Shown piece by piece: positions 43,223 through 51,983 of a DNA stretch of 64,000 nucleotides (the first letter of the stretch is position 1; the number at the start of each line of letters is the position of its first letter). The translations under genes were made by a program, and so were the position numbers. A model generated the notes under the pieces. It saw only the letters and a list, made by a program, of their open reading frames with translations. It ran no database searches and had not been told where the DNA came from. This DNA is from Bacillota bacterium (lineage in GTDB: Bacteria; Bacillota; Bacilli; Paenibacillales; UBA4045). The DNA lies in the NCBI GenBank assembly GCA_023441055.1, contig JAEZQY010000019.1, positions 1 to 64,000 on the forward strand. The letters run 5' to 3'.

Positions 43223-44834
43223 TCGTGAATTTGTAACGCTATCAATCATTGATGATATTAAGAGTGTGATTGAAGGACTGACGATGATGGATTGGGAGGC
43301 GCATGATGTCCGCTTGATTGGCACTGCGTACAACGGCCTCGATGGCCTAGCCTTAATCGAACAGCATAGACCGGACATCATCATAACGGATATCCGTATG
43401 CCGCGAATGGATGGGTTAGCCATGATCCGCGCGGTCCAGGAGTTGAATCATACCTGTAAGATTATTCTGATCAGCAGCTATACGGATTTCGAATATGCCA
43501 GACAAGCCGTCCATCTGGGCGCGTTCGACTTCGTTGTGAAGCCATTCTCGGAGGAGGACATACTTGCGGCAATTGAGAAGGCCAAGCGCGAGATTCATCA
43601 GGAGCGCGCCCGGCTAATGAATGAGAAGGAGATGGAACGCAAGCTGCGAGCGAGCATTCCGCTCCTGCGCCAGGAATATATGGAGCTGCTGCTCGCGTAT
43701 CCGACCTCTTGGGAGCAAGCTGCTCAGCGCTGGGCATTTCTAGAGATGGGATTGCATCCAGAGCACTTAACCGTTCTGCTCCTGGAGATCGACGGGATGC
43801 AGGAGCAAGTGGAGGAGCTGTCCGTTCGTCAGGTAGAGCTGATTCGATTCACCCTGCAGAATATTGTGGAGGAGACGCTGCTCACAGACTCTTGCTCTAT
43901 GGTATTCCGTTCGATGAATAATCACTTCGTCGCAGTTGTGAATGCGGAATCTTCGACGGCTGCTGCCGCAATGGCTGAGAAGTGCCGCAACCATATACGT
44001 CAATATACCAATTTCACTGTATCGATTGGAGTAGGCGGCATCGCGGCCCGTATTAGCGGTCTGCCGGAATCGCGCCGACAGGCGGAGCGGTCGCTGGCCC
44101 ATCACTTGTATACATCTGGCGATAGTGTGATCGCGTATGATGACATCATTCATATCGATCAACCGCCTATCGTATCGCTGGACTACAAGGATGAGCTGCT
44201 GCTCGCCTTGCGCTCTGGCAATGGCGATAAGGCGGCCTCCGTGCTCGCTGAAATTGCAGAATCGCTGGAGAGCCTGTCGATCAAGCCGAGTCCGGATTAT
44301 CTTATCAGCTTATATGAAGAGCTGGCCGCCTCTGCGTTGCGTACATTCCATGAGCTGGGTATCTATTCGGAGATGAGGCAGATCGTGTATCGCTTCAAGG
44401 AGCAGCAACGATCTAGTGGGAATACGCTCGCCGTGCTGCAACAGCAATTGGAGCAGTTATGCAGAGCTGGCGCCCAACTGGTGAGCAAGAGCGCCGTATC
44501 GGAGGGGCAGGCGCTGATCTATGATTCGCTCGCTTATATCAACACCCATCTTGACCGTGAAGTGATGGTATCGGAGTGCGCGGCGCATGTTCATCTGAGC
44601 GCCAGCTACTTCTCGAGCCTGTTCAAGAAGGTCATGGGCATGACGCTGACACAATATGTAACAGCCGAGCGTATCCGCAAGGCGAAGGACATGCTCATTG
44701 CCGGTGTGCCTGTGCAGGAGATTGCCTCGGCGGTCGGTTATGAGGAGCGGAGATACTTCAGTGATATGTTCAAGCGATCGACAGGCATGACTCCATCAGA
44801 ATTCCGAGCGAGCTACCATGAGGTGGAGCAATAA
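43215..44834 (+). CDS. AraC-type response regulator, YesN family
   Basis: 539 residues. The receiver domain (1-125) has phospho-acceptor D59 in ITDIRMPRMDG and KPF near 108. A central region with a weak GGDEF-like fold is common in YesN. The C-terminal AraC double helix-turn-helix covers about 435-535 (VSECAAHVHLSASYFSSLFKKVMG and VQEIASAVGYEERRYFSDMFKRSTG). It overlaps the kinase gene by 8 bp. It probably activates the sugar importer operon that starts 140 bp downstream, whose promoter has a -10 (TATAAT, 44920) but no good -35. Confidence 0.94.
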   Translation: MGDREFVTLSIIDDIKSVIEGLTMMDWEAHDVRLIGTAYNGLDGLALIEQHRPDIIITDIRMPRMDGLAMIRAVQELNHTCKIILISSYTDFEYARQAVHLGAFDFVVKPFSEEDILAAIEKAKREIHQERARLMNEKEMERKLRASIPLLRQEYMELLLAYPTSWEQAAQRWAFLEMGLHPEHLTVLLLEIDGMQEQVEELSVRQVELIRFTLQNIVEETLLTDSCSMVFRSMNNHFVAVVNAESSTAAAAMAEKCRNHIRQYTNFTVSIGVGGIAARISGLPESRRQAERSLAHHLYTSGDSVIAYDDIIHIDQPPIVSLDYKDELLLALRSGNGDKAASVLAEIAESLESLSIKPSPDYLISLYEELAASALRTFHELGIYSEMRQIVYRFKEQQRSSGNTLAVLQQQLEQLCRAGAQLVSKSAVSEGQALIYDSLAYINTHLDREVMVSECAAHVHLSASYFSSLFKKVMGMTLTQYVTAERIRKAKDMLIAGVPVQEIASAVGYEERRYFSDMFKRSTGMTPSEFRASYHEVEQ

Positions 44835-44919
44835 CCGGTCCCCTTATCGGTAGAAACTCGATGAATCTGCCGCACCTGTATAGTAGTTGCGCCGCTCTCG
44901 GACTCCCTGCGGCCGCGCC

Positions 44920-44925
44920 TATAAT
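44920..44925 (+). promoter_or_regulatory. -10 box of importer operon 2, no clear -35
   Basis: A consensus TATAAT stands 50 bp ahead of the binding-protein gene in an otherwise GC-rich stretch (CGGCCGCGCC just before it). The lack of a -35 box suggests dependence on the YesN-type activator encoded upstream. Confidence 0.45.
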
Positions 44926-44974
44926 AAAGCTGTAAGTACCTAATCCAAATAACTTAGAAAAGGGAGTATCGCAG

Positions 44975-46396
44975 ATGCAGAAGAAATCAACGATTGTCAT
45001 TCTGTTGCTATGTCTAGTGCTCGTGTTGGCGGCATGCGGAGGCAATAATGGCAATGCCAACAACAAGTCCGGGGCCGATTCAACGGGGGGGAATGGCGGT
45101 CAGACGAGTCCATCCAACCAGACGGACCAGCCTGCACAGAAGCCGGCCGAGAAGACGACAATTACTTACTGGACGGATGATCGTCATGATCAAGAGTACA
45201 TCAAGGGGTTGATCGAGGAGTTCAATGCCAGCAATCCTGACAATATTGAGGTCGAGTTAACGGTATTATCTGAGAATTACGCGCAGAGTGTAGACATTGC
45301 TTTCTCTGGCAATCAGGCGCCTGACCTGCTGCGAATTAAGAGCGGCAATGCCAGCAGCTTCGTGAAGAAGGGCTATCTGGCGCCAATTGACACCTATCTG
45401 ACTGACGCGCATAAGGAGAAGTTCGGCAGCATGTTAATCGATGATGTGAATCGCTTCGGCGGCCAGCTGTACTCACTGCCGAATACCGGACAGACGCTGC
45501 GTCTGGTCTATAATCAGGATCTGTTCGATAAGGCTGGTATCACTTCACCCCCTGCGTCTCTGCAAGAGATGGTTGATGCCGCGAAGAAGATCACGGAGGT
45601 AGGCAAGTCCGCAGGGGAATACGGCTTCGCGCTGAACTTCAAGAGTCCCAAGAGCGCATTCGACCGCTCGGTTCGTGAAATTCTGGCTCGCAGCGGGCAT
45701 CAAGGTTTAGGTTATGACTTGAAGTCAGGTGTCTTCGACTTCGGGCCGTATGCGCAAGTGATCGAATACTTCAAGCAGATGTGGGAGGATGGAAGCATGC
45801 TGCCTGGGGCGGAATCACTGGATATCGATCCGCTGCGCGCACAATTCGCTGCAGGCAAGATCGGTATGTATCTCAGCTTCGCGACGGAGCCGGGTGTGTA
45901 CCAGGACCAATTCCCGACAGAGATTAACTGGGGCGGCGCATTAGCACCTACTATCGATGGTACGGTAGGGGGCAAGTCTGAAATTGTGTCTGCGGGCACA
46001 TGGATTGGCATCAGCTCGAGCTCGGAGCATAAGGATGCGGCATGGACGTTCATGGACTTCATGTACGCCGATGAGCATCTGATTGCCTATCATGAGAACG
46101 GGTTTGGGATCGCAGTTGTTCCTAGCATTGCTGCACAAGCTAAGCAGCCTGCGGTGCGCGGGATGGAGGGCTTCCTGGTCGGCGATCAAGACGCAATGTG
46201 GCCAGTATCACCAGTGGTAACACCGGAGGGCTCGAATTATGCGGACTCCCTCTTCAAGTATGTCATTGCAGGCGGCAATCTGGATGAGATTGTTGCAGAC
46301 TTGAACAAGCGCTACAACGCAGCATTGGATCAGGCTGTACAGAAGGGCGAGGTTACAGTAACGCCAATTCCGGATTTCGACCCGAGCAAGCTGTAG
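44975..46396 (+). CDS. Sugar-binding lipoprotein of importer 2
   Basis: 473 residues. The lipoprotein signal peptide ends in VLAAC (Cys about 22), followed by an Asn/Gly/Ser/Gln-rich linker to about 60, then an SBP_bac_1-type fold (ITYWTDDRHDQEYIKGLIEEF onward). AAAAGGGAG precedes the ATG. It is the first gene of an importer/GH130/oxidoreductase operon, so beta-mannosidic or similar oligosaccharides are the likely cargo. A hairpin after it (46412-46442) separates it from the permeases. Confidence 0.92.
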   Translation: MQKKSTIVILLLCLVLVLAACGGNNGNANNKSGADSTGGNGGQTSPSNQTDQPAQKPAEKTTITYWTDDRHDQEYIKGLIEEFNASNPDNIEVELTVLSENYAQSVDIAFSGNQAPDLLRIKSGNASSFVKKGYLAPIDTYLTDAHKEKFGSMLIDDVNRFGGQLYSLPNTGQTLRLVYNQDLFDKAGITSPPASLQEMVDAAKKITEVGKSAGEYGFALNFKSPKSAFDRSVREILARSGHQGLGYDLKSGVFDFGPYAQVIEYFKQMWEDGSMLPGAESLDIDPLRAQFAAGKIGMYLSFATEPGVYQDQFPTEINWGGALAPTIDGTVGGKSEIVSAGTWIGISSSSEHKDAAWTFMDFMYADEHLIAYHENGFGIAVVPSIAAQAKQPAVRGMEGFLVGDQDAMWPVSPVVTPEGSNYADSLFKYVIAGGNLDEIVADLNKRYNAALDQAVQKGEVTVTPIPDFDPSKL

Positions 46397-46411
46397 ACAC
46401 AGCAAGCGGAA

Positions 46412-46442
46412 GAAGCCTTCGCGAAGACTTCGCGGAGGCTTC
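46412..46442 (+). terminator. Hairpin between binding-protein and permease genes
   Basis: GAAGCCTTCGCGAA pairs with TTCGCGGAGGCTTC (13 of 14 bases) with almost no loop and no T-run. Such hairpins commonly stabilise the binding-protein message and reduce permease expression. Confidence 0.55.
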
Positions 46443-46499
46443 GCCAGCTTCTTACGTTCGATTGCGTGCTCACGGTCTCTATAGTAGGAGGAGAGAAGA

Positions 46500-47396
46500 G
46501 TGTCGAGATTAAAGAGACTGCAAGAGAATTCGCTGTTCCTGCTGCCTAGCGTGATTCTGACGGTGACACTAGGTGTATACCCTCTGATCTGGGTGCTGCG
46601 CTATATGTTCTATGACTATCCAGGCTATGGCGAGGAGCTGTTCATTGGACTGGATAACTTCCGGCGATTGTTCCGGGATGCGCTGTTCTGGGAGTCCGTC
46701 AAGAATACATTCATCTATGCAGGCGGTAAATTGATTATAACGATTCCATGCTCGCTGCTGCTGGCGGTCATTCTGAATATGAAATTTCGCGGGCGCAATC
46801 TGCTGCGAGCGGTTTATTTTATGCCGACTGTCATTAGTACTGCTGTTATCTCGGTTGTGTTCTACATCATCTTTAATGCGTATAACGGGATGGTGAATCA
46901 GCAGCTGCTCAAGATCGGAGCGGTCGCGGAGCCGATCAACTGGCTGGGTCCGGATCATGCCATGCTGACAGTGATTCTCGTAGCGGTATGGGGTGCGATA
47001 GGTAACTATATGTTGTTGTTCTTGGCCGGGCTGCAGAACATTCCGCAGGATCTGTATGAGAGCGCCTCGATTGATGGGGCTAATGCCGGACAGAAGTTCC
47101 GGTTCATCACCATTCCCATGCTGGGGCCGGTGATGCAGGTTATTATCATGCTGGCGATAATCGCCTCCCTGAAGGGTTACGAGAGCATCATGGTCATGAC
47201 TGAGGGCGGACCGATCGGTCGAACCGAAGTGATGTATCTGTACTTGTATAAGCTGCTGTTCCCTGTATCAACCGGAGCGGTGGTCGAGCAGCAAATTGGT
47301 TACGGCAGTGCGGTGGCGTTCGCGACGGCGCTCATTGTTGGGGCGATCACGCTGCTGTATTACTACCTAAGCAGACGAATGAACAAGGTATACTAG
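46500..47396 (+). CDS. Sugar ABC transporter permease, MalF-like
   Basis: 298 residues, six spans. The EAA loop is YESASIDGANAGQKFRFITIP near 182-202. The start is GTG 46500, with GGAGGAG 8 bases upstream. It pairs with the 47411 product. No ATPase gene is in this operon; a shared MsmX-type ATPase is assumed. Confidence 0.93.
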   Translation: MSRLKRLQENSLFLLPSVILTVTLGVYPLIWVLRYMFYDYPGYGEELFIGLDNFRRLFRDALFWESVKNTFIYAGGKLIITIPCSLLLAVILNMKFRGRNLLRAVYFMPTVISTAVISVVFYIIFNAYNGMVNQQLLKIGAVAEPINWLGPDHAMLTVILVAVWGAIGNYMLLFLAGLQNIPQDLYESASIDGANAGQKFRFITIPMLGPVMQVIIMLAIIASLKGYESIMVMTEGGPIGRTEVMYLYLYKLLFPVSTGAVVEQQIGYGSAVAFATALIVGAITLLYYYLSRRMNKVY

Positions 47397-47410
47397 GAGG
47401 TTGAAGCCAT

Positions 47411-48274
47411 ATGAATCGACAAGCAACAGGTGCCGGAATGGCCTTCTCTAAGTGGATCGCTGGTATACTGATCGTGCTGTTCCTGCTGGCCGTGACCATA
47501 TTCACACTGTTCCCCTTGATTATGATGATCGCCGGTTCATTGAAGAACAATGCGGAGCTGATGAGCAGTACATCTATTCTGCCCAAGGAGTGGCAGTTCG
47601 GCAACTATATAGAAGCGTGGAGACAATCCAATTTCGCCAGATTTACGTGGAACAGCTTATATATTAGTGTGGTATCGACAATAGGCACGCTGCTGGTAGC
47701 CGCAATGGCTGCTTATGTGGTGGATCGCAGACAATTCCCAGGCAAGAGCCTGTATGCTGCTATTCAGGCGGCTACATTATTCGTATCCGTAGGAGCGGTA
47801 GTTCTGCGTCCGCAGTATGATCTGATGGTAAAGCTGGGGCTGAACACCTCGCTGTGGGGCGTTATCTTGATTCTGATCAGTGCACATGCAACGACTTATT
47901 TCATCCTGACTGGCTTCGTCAAGGCAATTCCGCGGGATTTGGACGAGGCGGCGATGATCGATGGCTCTAGCTTCACGCGCACCTTCTTCCGGGTCATCCT
48001 GCCGCTGCTCGGGCCGGGGCTAGGGGTTGCCGGGTTGTTCGCCTTTCGACATGGCTGGAATGAATACATTCTGCCGCTCGTATTCACCATGACGAATCCT
48101 AAGCTGCAGACATTAACTGTAGGCTTGGCTAATCTGCGCTATGGTTCATCTGCCGCGATGCAGACGCATCTCATGCTGGCCGGCGCATGTCTGTCGGTTG
48201 TGCCGATGCTGGTCATCTATCTGATCGCCAACAAATCGTTCATGCAAATGACAGCCGGTTCGCTGAAGGGCTGA
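47411..48274 (+). CDS. Sugar ABC transporter permease, MalG-like
   Basis: 287 residues, six spans, EAA loop LDEAAMIDGSSFTRTFFRVILP near 177-198. AGGAGGTTGAAG lies upstream. It ends with FMQMTAGSLKG, typical of MalG/AraQ-like permeases. The GH130 gene follows after 56 bp. Confidence 0.93.
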   Translation: MNRQATGAGMAFSKWIAGILIVLFLLAVTIFTLFPLIMMIAGSLKNNAELMSSTSILPKEWQFGNYIEAWRQSNFARFTWNSLYISVVSTIGTLLVAAMAAYVVDRRQFPGKSLYAAIQAATLFVSVGAVVLRPQYDLMVKLGLNTSLWGVILILISAHATTYFILTGFVKAIPRDLDEAAMIDGSSFTRTFFRVILPLLGPGLGVAGLFAFRHGWNEYILPLVFTMTNPKLQTLTVGLANLRYGSSAAMQTHLMLAGACLSVVPMLVIYLIANKSFMQMTAGSLKG

Positions 48275-48330
48275 GGAAGATAGATTGCGCACATCTTGTG
48301 CAGGAAAATCAACAAGGAGGAAGTTCACTC

Positions 48331-49368
48331 ATGACTAATTCGACTATTGGTACCTTGCAATCCAGTCCTGTTATCCACAGGCATCCGCAGAATCCGATCT
48401 TGAAGCCTTCGGATGTTCCCTATGGTCCGGCTTTGGTATTCAATGCGGGCGTGACGAAATATCAAGGGCAATATGTGATGGTGTTCCGTAATGATTACGG
48501 CAATGCGGAGCTGGGCACAGTTGAGCCGCATAGCACGACCAATCTGGGGCTGGCCTTCAGTGATGATGGTGTGAATTGGAATGTCCAAGACCAGCCATGC
48601 TGGATGTGGCATGACGAAGAAGTGGTGCGTGTCTATGACCCTAGATTAACAGTGATCGAAGGACGCTGTTATATGTGCTTCGCGGTAGACACCAAGCATG
48701 GTCTGCGCGGCGGCATTGCGGTTACAGAGGATTTCTCGAATTTTGAGGTGCTGAGCTTGTCTGTGCCGGATAATCGCAATATGGTGCTGTTCCCCGATCG
48801 TATTGGCGGCCATTATGTGAGGCTGGAGCGTCCAATGCCGGTATACAGCCGTAACGGCATCGATCGGTTCGATACATGGATTAGCGATTCCCCCGATCTA
48901 AGCTACTGGGGCAATTCCAAGCTGCTGTTGACTGTCGAGCAGGTGCCGTTCGCGAATGATAAGGTGGGGCCAGGCGCCCCGCCAATTCGGACGGATCATG
49001 GCTATCTGACGACCTTCCATGCGGTTGACATTGACCGTAATCGCGGCAAGAACGGCTGGGAAGCACAATGGCAGAAACGGTATACAGGCGGTATTATGCT
49101 GCTCGATCTAGAGGATCCTAGCCGGATAATTGGATTGTCGCGATCACCGCTGCTTGCGCCAGAGGCGCCATATGAGACGGATGGCGGATTCCGTAATGAT
49201 GTGATCTTCCCGGGCGGGATGATTCTGGAGGATTCGGGCGAAGTGAAGATTTATTACGGATCGGCGGATACCGTAGAGTGCTTGGCATCCGCACATGTCG
49301 ATGATTTATTAAAGCTATGCCTCGAAGATGATGACCTAAGCATGAAGGGGGGAAGTGGAGATGAGTAA
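48331..49368 (+). CDS. Glycosidase/phosphorylase of family GH130 (beta-mannoside phosphorylase-like)
   Basis: 345 residues, cytoplasmic five-bladed propeller. GH130 enzymes cleave beta-mannosides with phosphate, releasing mannose 1-phosphate. Family features seen are NPIL near 23, VFNAGVTKYQGQYVMVFR with the RN pair, VYDPRLT supplying the catalytic Asp, GPGAPPIRTDHGYLTTFHAV and FPGGMILE...IYYGSAD. AAGGAGG precedes ATG 48331; the longer frame from 48187 overlaps the permease and is not real. The end overlaps the FAD oxidoreductase gene by 8 bp, implying coupled translation. The exact oligosaccharide is not readable. Confidence 0.88.
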   Translation: MTNSTIGTLQSSPVIHRHPQNPILKPSDVPYGPALVFNAGVTKYQGQYVMVFRNDYGNAELGTVEPHSTTNLGLAFSDDGVNWNVQDQPCWMWHDEEVVRVYDPRLTVIEGRCYMCFAVDTKHGLRGGIAVTEDFSNFEVLSLSVPDNRNMVLFPDRIGGHYVRLERPMPVYSRNGIDRFDTWISDSPDLSYWGNSKLLLTVEQVPFANDKVGPGAPPIRTDHGYLTTFHAVDIDRNRGKNGWEAQWQKRYTGGIMLLDLEDPSRIIGLSRSPLLAPEAPYETDGGFRNDVIFPGGMILEDSGEVKIYYGSADTVECLASAHVDDLLKLCLEDDDLSMKGGSGDE

Positions 49369-50734
49369 GCAGGACTATGTAACCCTGCCATTGAAGCCAG
49401 TGCCCGTCTCGCATGAGGCAGATGTTGTAGTTATCGGCGGCGGTCCCGCAGGTATTGCTGCAGCGATCAGCGCAGCTGCTAATGGAGCGACCACGCTGCT
49501 CATCGAGCAGCGTGGGTTCCTCGGTGGAATGGGAACTGTTGCGCTCGTCCCAGCCTTCTGTCCATATACGGATAAGGAGAAGCCGATTATTCGAGGAGTA
49601 GGTTTAGCGTTGATGGAACGGATGAAGCGGGCATGTACGGAGGAATTCCAACAGGAATATGATCAGCTGCTGGATTGGGTGCCCATTGATCCGGAGGTGC
49701 TCAAACGGGTATACGATGATGCGTTGCTAGAGCAAGGTGTGGGGCTCCTCTATCATACCTTCGTCAGCGAGATTATCATGTCAGCGGATCAGCGGCGCGC
49801 AGAGGGCGTTGTGATCGTCAACAAGAGTGGGCGAAGTGTAGTGCGCTGCCGGTATCTGATCGATGCGACAGGCGATGGAGATATGGCGGCGATGGCTGGA
49901 GCCGCTTTTCAGAAGGGCGGTGAACAGGGTGAGCTGCAGCCGGGCAGCATGTGTTACCTGCTGGCGAATGTGGATCGCAAGGCATTCAAGCAGTTCCTGG
50001 AGGAGACCGGTGATACCGGACAGCTGCATAGGACGGTAGAACGTGCCATTCTGGATGGCGCGCTGCCTGAGGGGCGCAAGTCGATCTCTGGATTAGCTTG
50101 GGTAAGTGATTATCTAGTTGGCGTGAATTTCGGCCATGTATTCGGTGTAGACGGCACGAAGGCGGAGGACCTGACGCGGGGAGCTATTGAGGGGCGGCGC
50201 TTGGTACATCGACAGCTTCAGTTCTTCCAGCGCTATGTTCCAGGCTTCGAGCATGCACATCTGGTTGCCACTGGGGAGCAGCTCGGCATTCGTGAGACGC
50301 GCCGTATTCAGGGGGATTATGTGTTACAGGTCGAAGATTTTATTGAGGCGCGCTCCTTCCCTGATGATATTGCCCGTAACGCATATTACATCGACATTCA
50401 TCTGGCTACAAGCAAGGGCGAGATGCTATTCAATCACCTGCCGCCGGGCAAGTCACACGGTGTGCCTTACCGGGTGCTGCTGCCGGTCGGAATCGACAAT
50501 ATGTGGGTACCGGGCCGAGCCGCTTCCTCGGATCGCGCTGTCCAGGGCTCACTGCGCGTGATGCCGAATTGCTTCGCGATGGGGCAGGCATCGGGGACGG
50601 CTGCGGCGATGGCGCTGGATCTCGGGGGACGGACCTCTCGCGAGGTGCCGATCATCGATTTGCAGACGCGATTGGTGGAGCAGGACGCATGGCTGGGCGA
50701 GAGCTTCGAGGAAGACCCCGCCACTAATGTGTGA
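49361..50734 (+). CDS. FAD-dependent oxidoreductase (FAD_oxidored family), copy 2
   Basis: About 457 residues. FAD motif VVVIGGGPAGIAAAISAAANG, then EQRGFLGGMGTVALVP. Central DATGDGDMAAMAG and C-terminal GRAASSDRAVQGSLRVMPNCFAMGQASG closely parallel the copy at 38610. Start ATG 49361 (G-rich site GGGGGGAAGTGGAG upstream) overlaps the GH130 stop. Translational coupling to a mannoside phosphorylase suggests it oxidises a sugar or sugar derivative taken up by this importer, or a non-sugar part attached to it. This is inference; the family has many roles. Confidence 0.85.
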   Translation: MSKQDYVTLPLKPVPVSHEADVVVIGGGPAGIAAAISAAANGATTLLIEQRGFLGGMGTVALVPAFCPYTDKEKPIIRGVGLALMERMKRACTEEFQQEYDQLLDWVPIDPEVLKRVYDDALLEQGVGLLYHTFVSEIIMSADQRRAEGVVIVNKSGRSVVRCRYLIDATGDGDMAAMAGAAFQKGGEQGELQPGSMCYLLANVDRKAFKQFLEETGDTGQLHRTVERAILDGALPEGRKSISGLAWVSDYLVGVNFGHVFGVDGTKAEDLTRGAIEGRRLVHRQLQFFQRYVPGFEHAHLVATGEQLGIRETRRIQGDYVLQVEDFIEARSFPDDIARNAYYIDIHLATSKGEMLFNHLPPGKSHGVPYRVLLPVGIDNMWVPGRAASSDRAVQGSLRVMPNCFAMGQASGTAAAMALDLGGRTSREVPIIDLQTRLVEQDAWLGESFEEDPATNV

Positions 50735-50802
50735 GTAAATCCGAATATCGGAGACTGCCTGAATTCTGTATAGAATGTTACAGTACACTCAACTTGTTCT
50801 GG

Positions 50803-50808
50803 TATACT
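50803..50808 (+). promoter_or_regulatory. Possible -10 box of the menA-like gene
   Basis: TATACT at 50803-50808, about 50 bp before the start codon. No convincing -35 at the right distance. Confidence 0.3.
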
Positions 50809-50860
50809 AATTGTAGAATTCATCTACATCATAGATTCCAGATGAGGCGGTTGATCAGAT

Positions 50861-51811
50861 ATGGCTGTGAAGAAGCTGGCGAGTCTAGTCGAAATCAAGA
50901 CGAAAGCGGCAAGCATGATTCCATTCCTGCTAGGTACGTTGTATGCGTACTTCCGGTTCGATGAATTTCATACGGAACACTTCCTGCTTATGTTCTTCTC
51001 CTTGCTGTGTGTGGATATGGCGACAACAGCAATCAATAACTATTACGATTACAAGAAGGCGAAGAAGAAGTCAGGGTACGGGTATGAGACGCATAATGCC
51101 ATCGTACGTTATCAGATGAGTGAATGGTCAGTGCTGGTCATTATCGCCTTGCTGTTCGGTACGGCTACCGTGCTGGGTGTGCTGCTGGTGCTGGAGACTG
51201 ATCTGGTTGTGCTGGCGCTCGGATTCCTGTCATTCGGAATCGGCATTCTGTATTCCTTCGGCCCGATTCCAATCTCACGACTGCCGCTGGGCGAAGCGTT
51301 CTCGGGGCTGTTCATGGGCTTCCTGATTACCTTCGTATCGGCTTATATCCATGTGGTCGAAGCGCCGCTGGTGTTGTTGACCTATGAGCAGGCAATGCTG
51401 GGTATTCAGATGAATATTGTGGAGATCATCCTGGTCTTCGGCATCTCGATTCCAGCCATCTGCGGGATTTCGAACATTATGCTGGCTAACAATATCTGCG
51501 ATCGGGAGGACGATATCGAGAATAAGCGTTACACGCTGCCAGTCTTCATTGGCAATCACAATGCGCTGATCCTGTTCCGCGCGATATACGCCCTCTCTTA
51601 TCTCGACATCATTCTGCTCGTATATATCGGGGTGCATCCCGTCTGGTTGATTCTGATTGCGCTAACGATCATCCCGCTCTGGCGGAATGTGTCCATCTTC
51701 GTGAAGCGCCCTTCCAAGGCCGAGACCTTCGAGCTCGCGGTGAAGAATTTCTTGCTGCTGTGTGGAACACGCGTCATCGTTCTAGGTTTAGCTGCGCTCG
51801 GCTTGTTCTAA
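50861..51811 (+). CDS. menA: UbiA-family prenyltransferase, MenA-like
   Basis: 316 residues, about nine spans. UbiA enzymes join a polyprenyl diphosphate to an aromatic ring in the membrane; MenA makes demethylmenaquinone from 1,4-dihydroxy-2-naphthoate. First Asp-rich motif NNYYDYKK (59-66) and second NNICDREDDIENKRYTLP (210-227) bind the Mg-diphosphate. It stands alone between a sugar operon and a TraB-family gene and ends at a strong terminator. The MenA assignment is likely but other UbiA substrates are possible. Confidence 0.82.
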   Translation: MAVKKLASLVEIKTKAASMIPFLLGTLYAYFRFDEFHTEHFLLMFFSLLCVDMATTAINNYYDYKKAKKKSGYGYETHNAIVRYQMSEWSVLVIIALLFGTATVLGVLLVLETDLVVLALGFLSFGIGILYSFGPIPISRLPLGEAFSGLFMGFLITFVSAYIHVVEAPLVLLTYEQAMLGIQMNIVEIILVFGISIPAICGISNIMLANNICDREDDIENKRYTLPVFIGNHNALILFRAIYALSYLDIILLVYIGVHPVWLILIALTIIPLWRNVSIFVKRPSKAETFELAVKNFLLLCGTRVIVLGLAALGLF

Positions 51812-51844
51812 TCGCTGCTATCGATCTGTCGGCTCGTACAAGCG

Positions 51845-51886
51845 GGATGTAACCTCTCATTTTTGTGGGGAGGTTACATCCTTTTG
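51845..51886 (+). terminator. Rho-independent terminator after the menA-like gene
   Basis: GGATGTAACCTC pairs with GAGGTTACATCC, followed by TTTTG. Confidence 0.85.
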
Positions 51887-51983
51887 TGTACGGATGTGTA
51901 TTTTACAGTATAATGGGGTGGAGGTTTATAGGGTCGTGAGGACGCGAGAACCTACAAGTCACTGTAGATGAAGGAAGGTAGCA

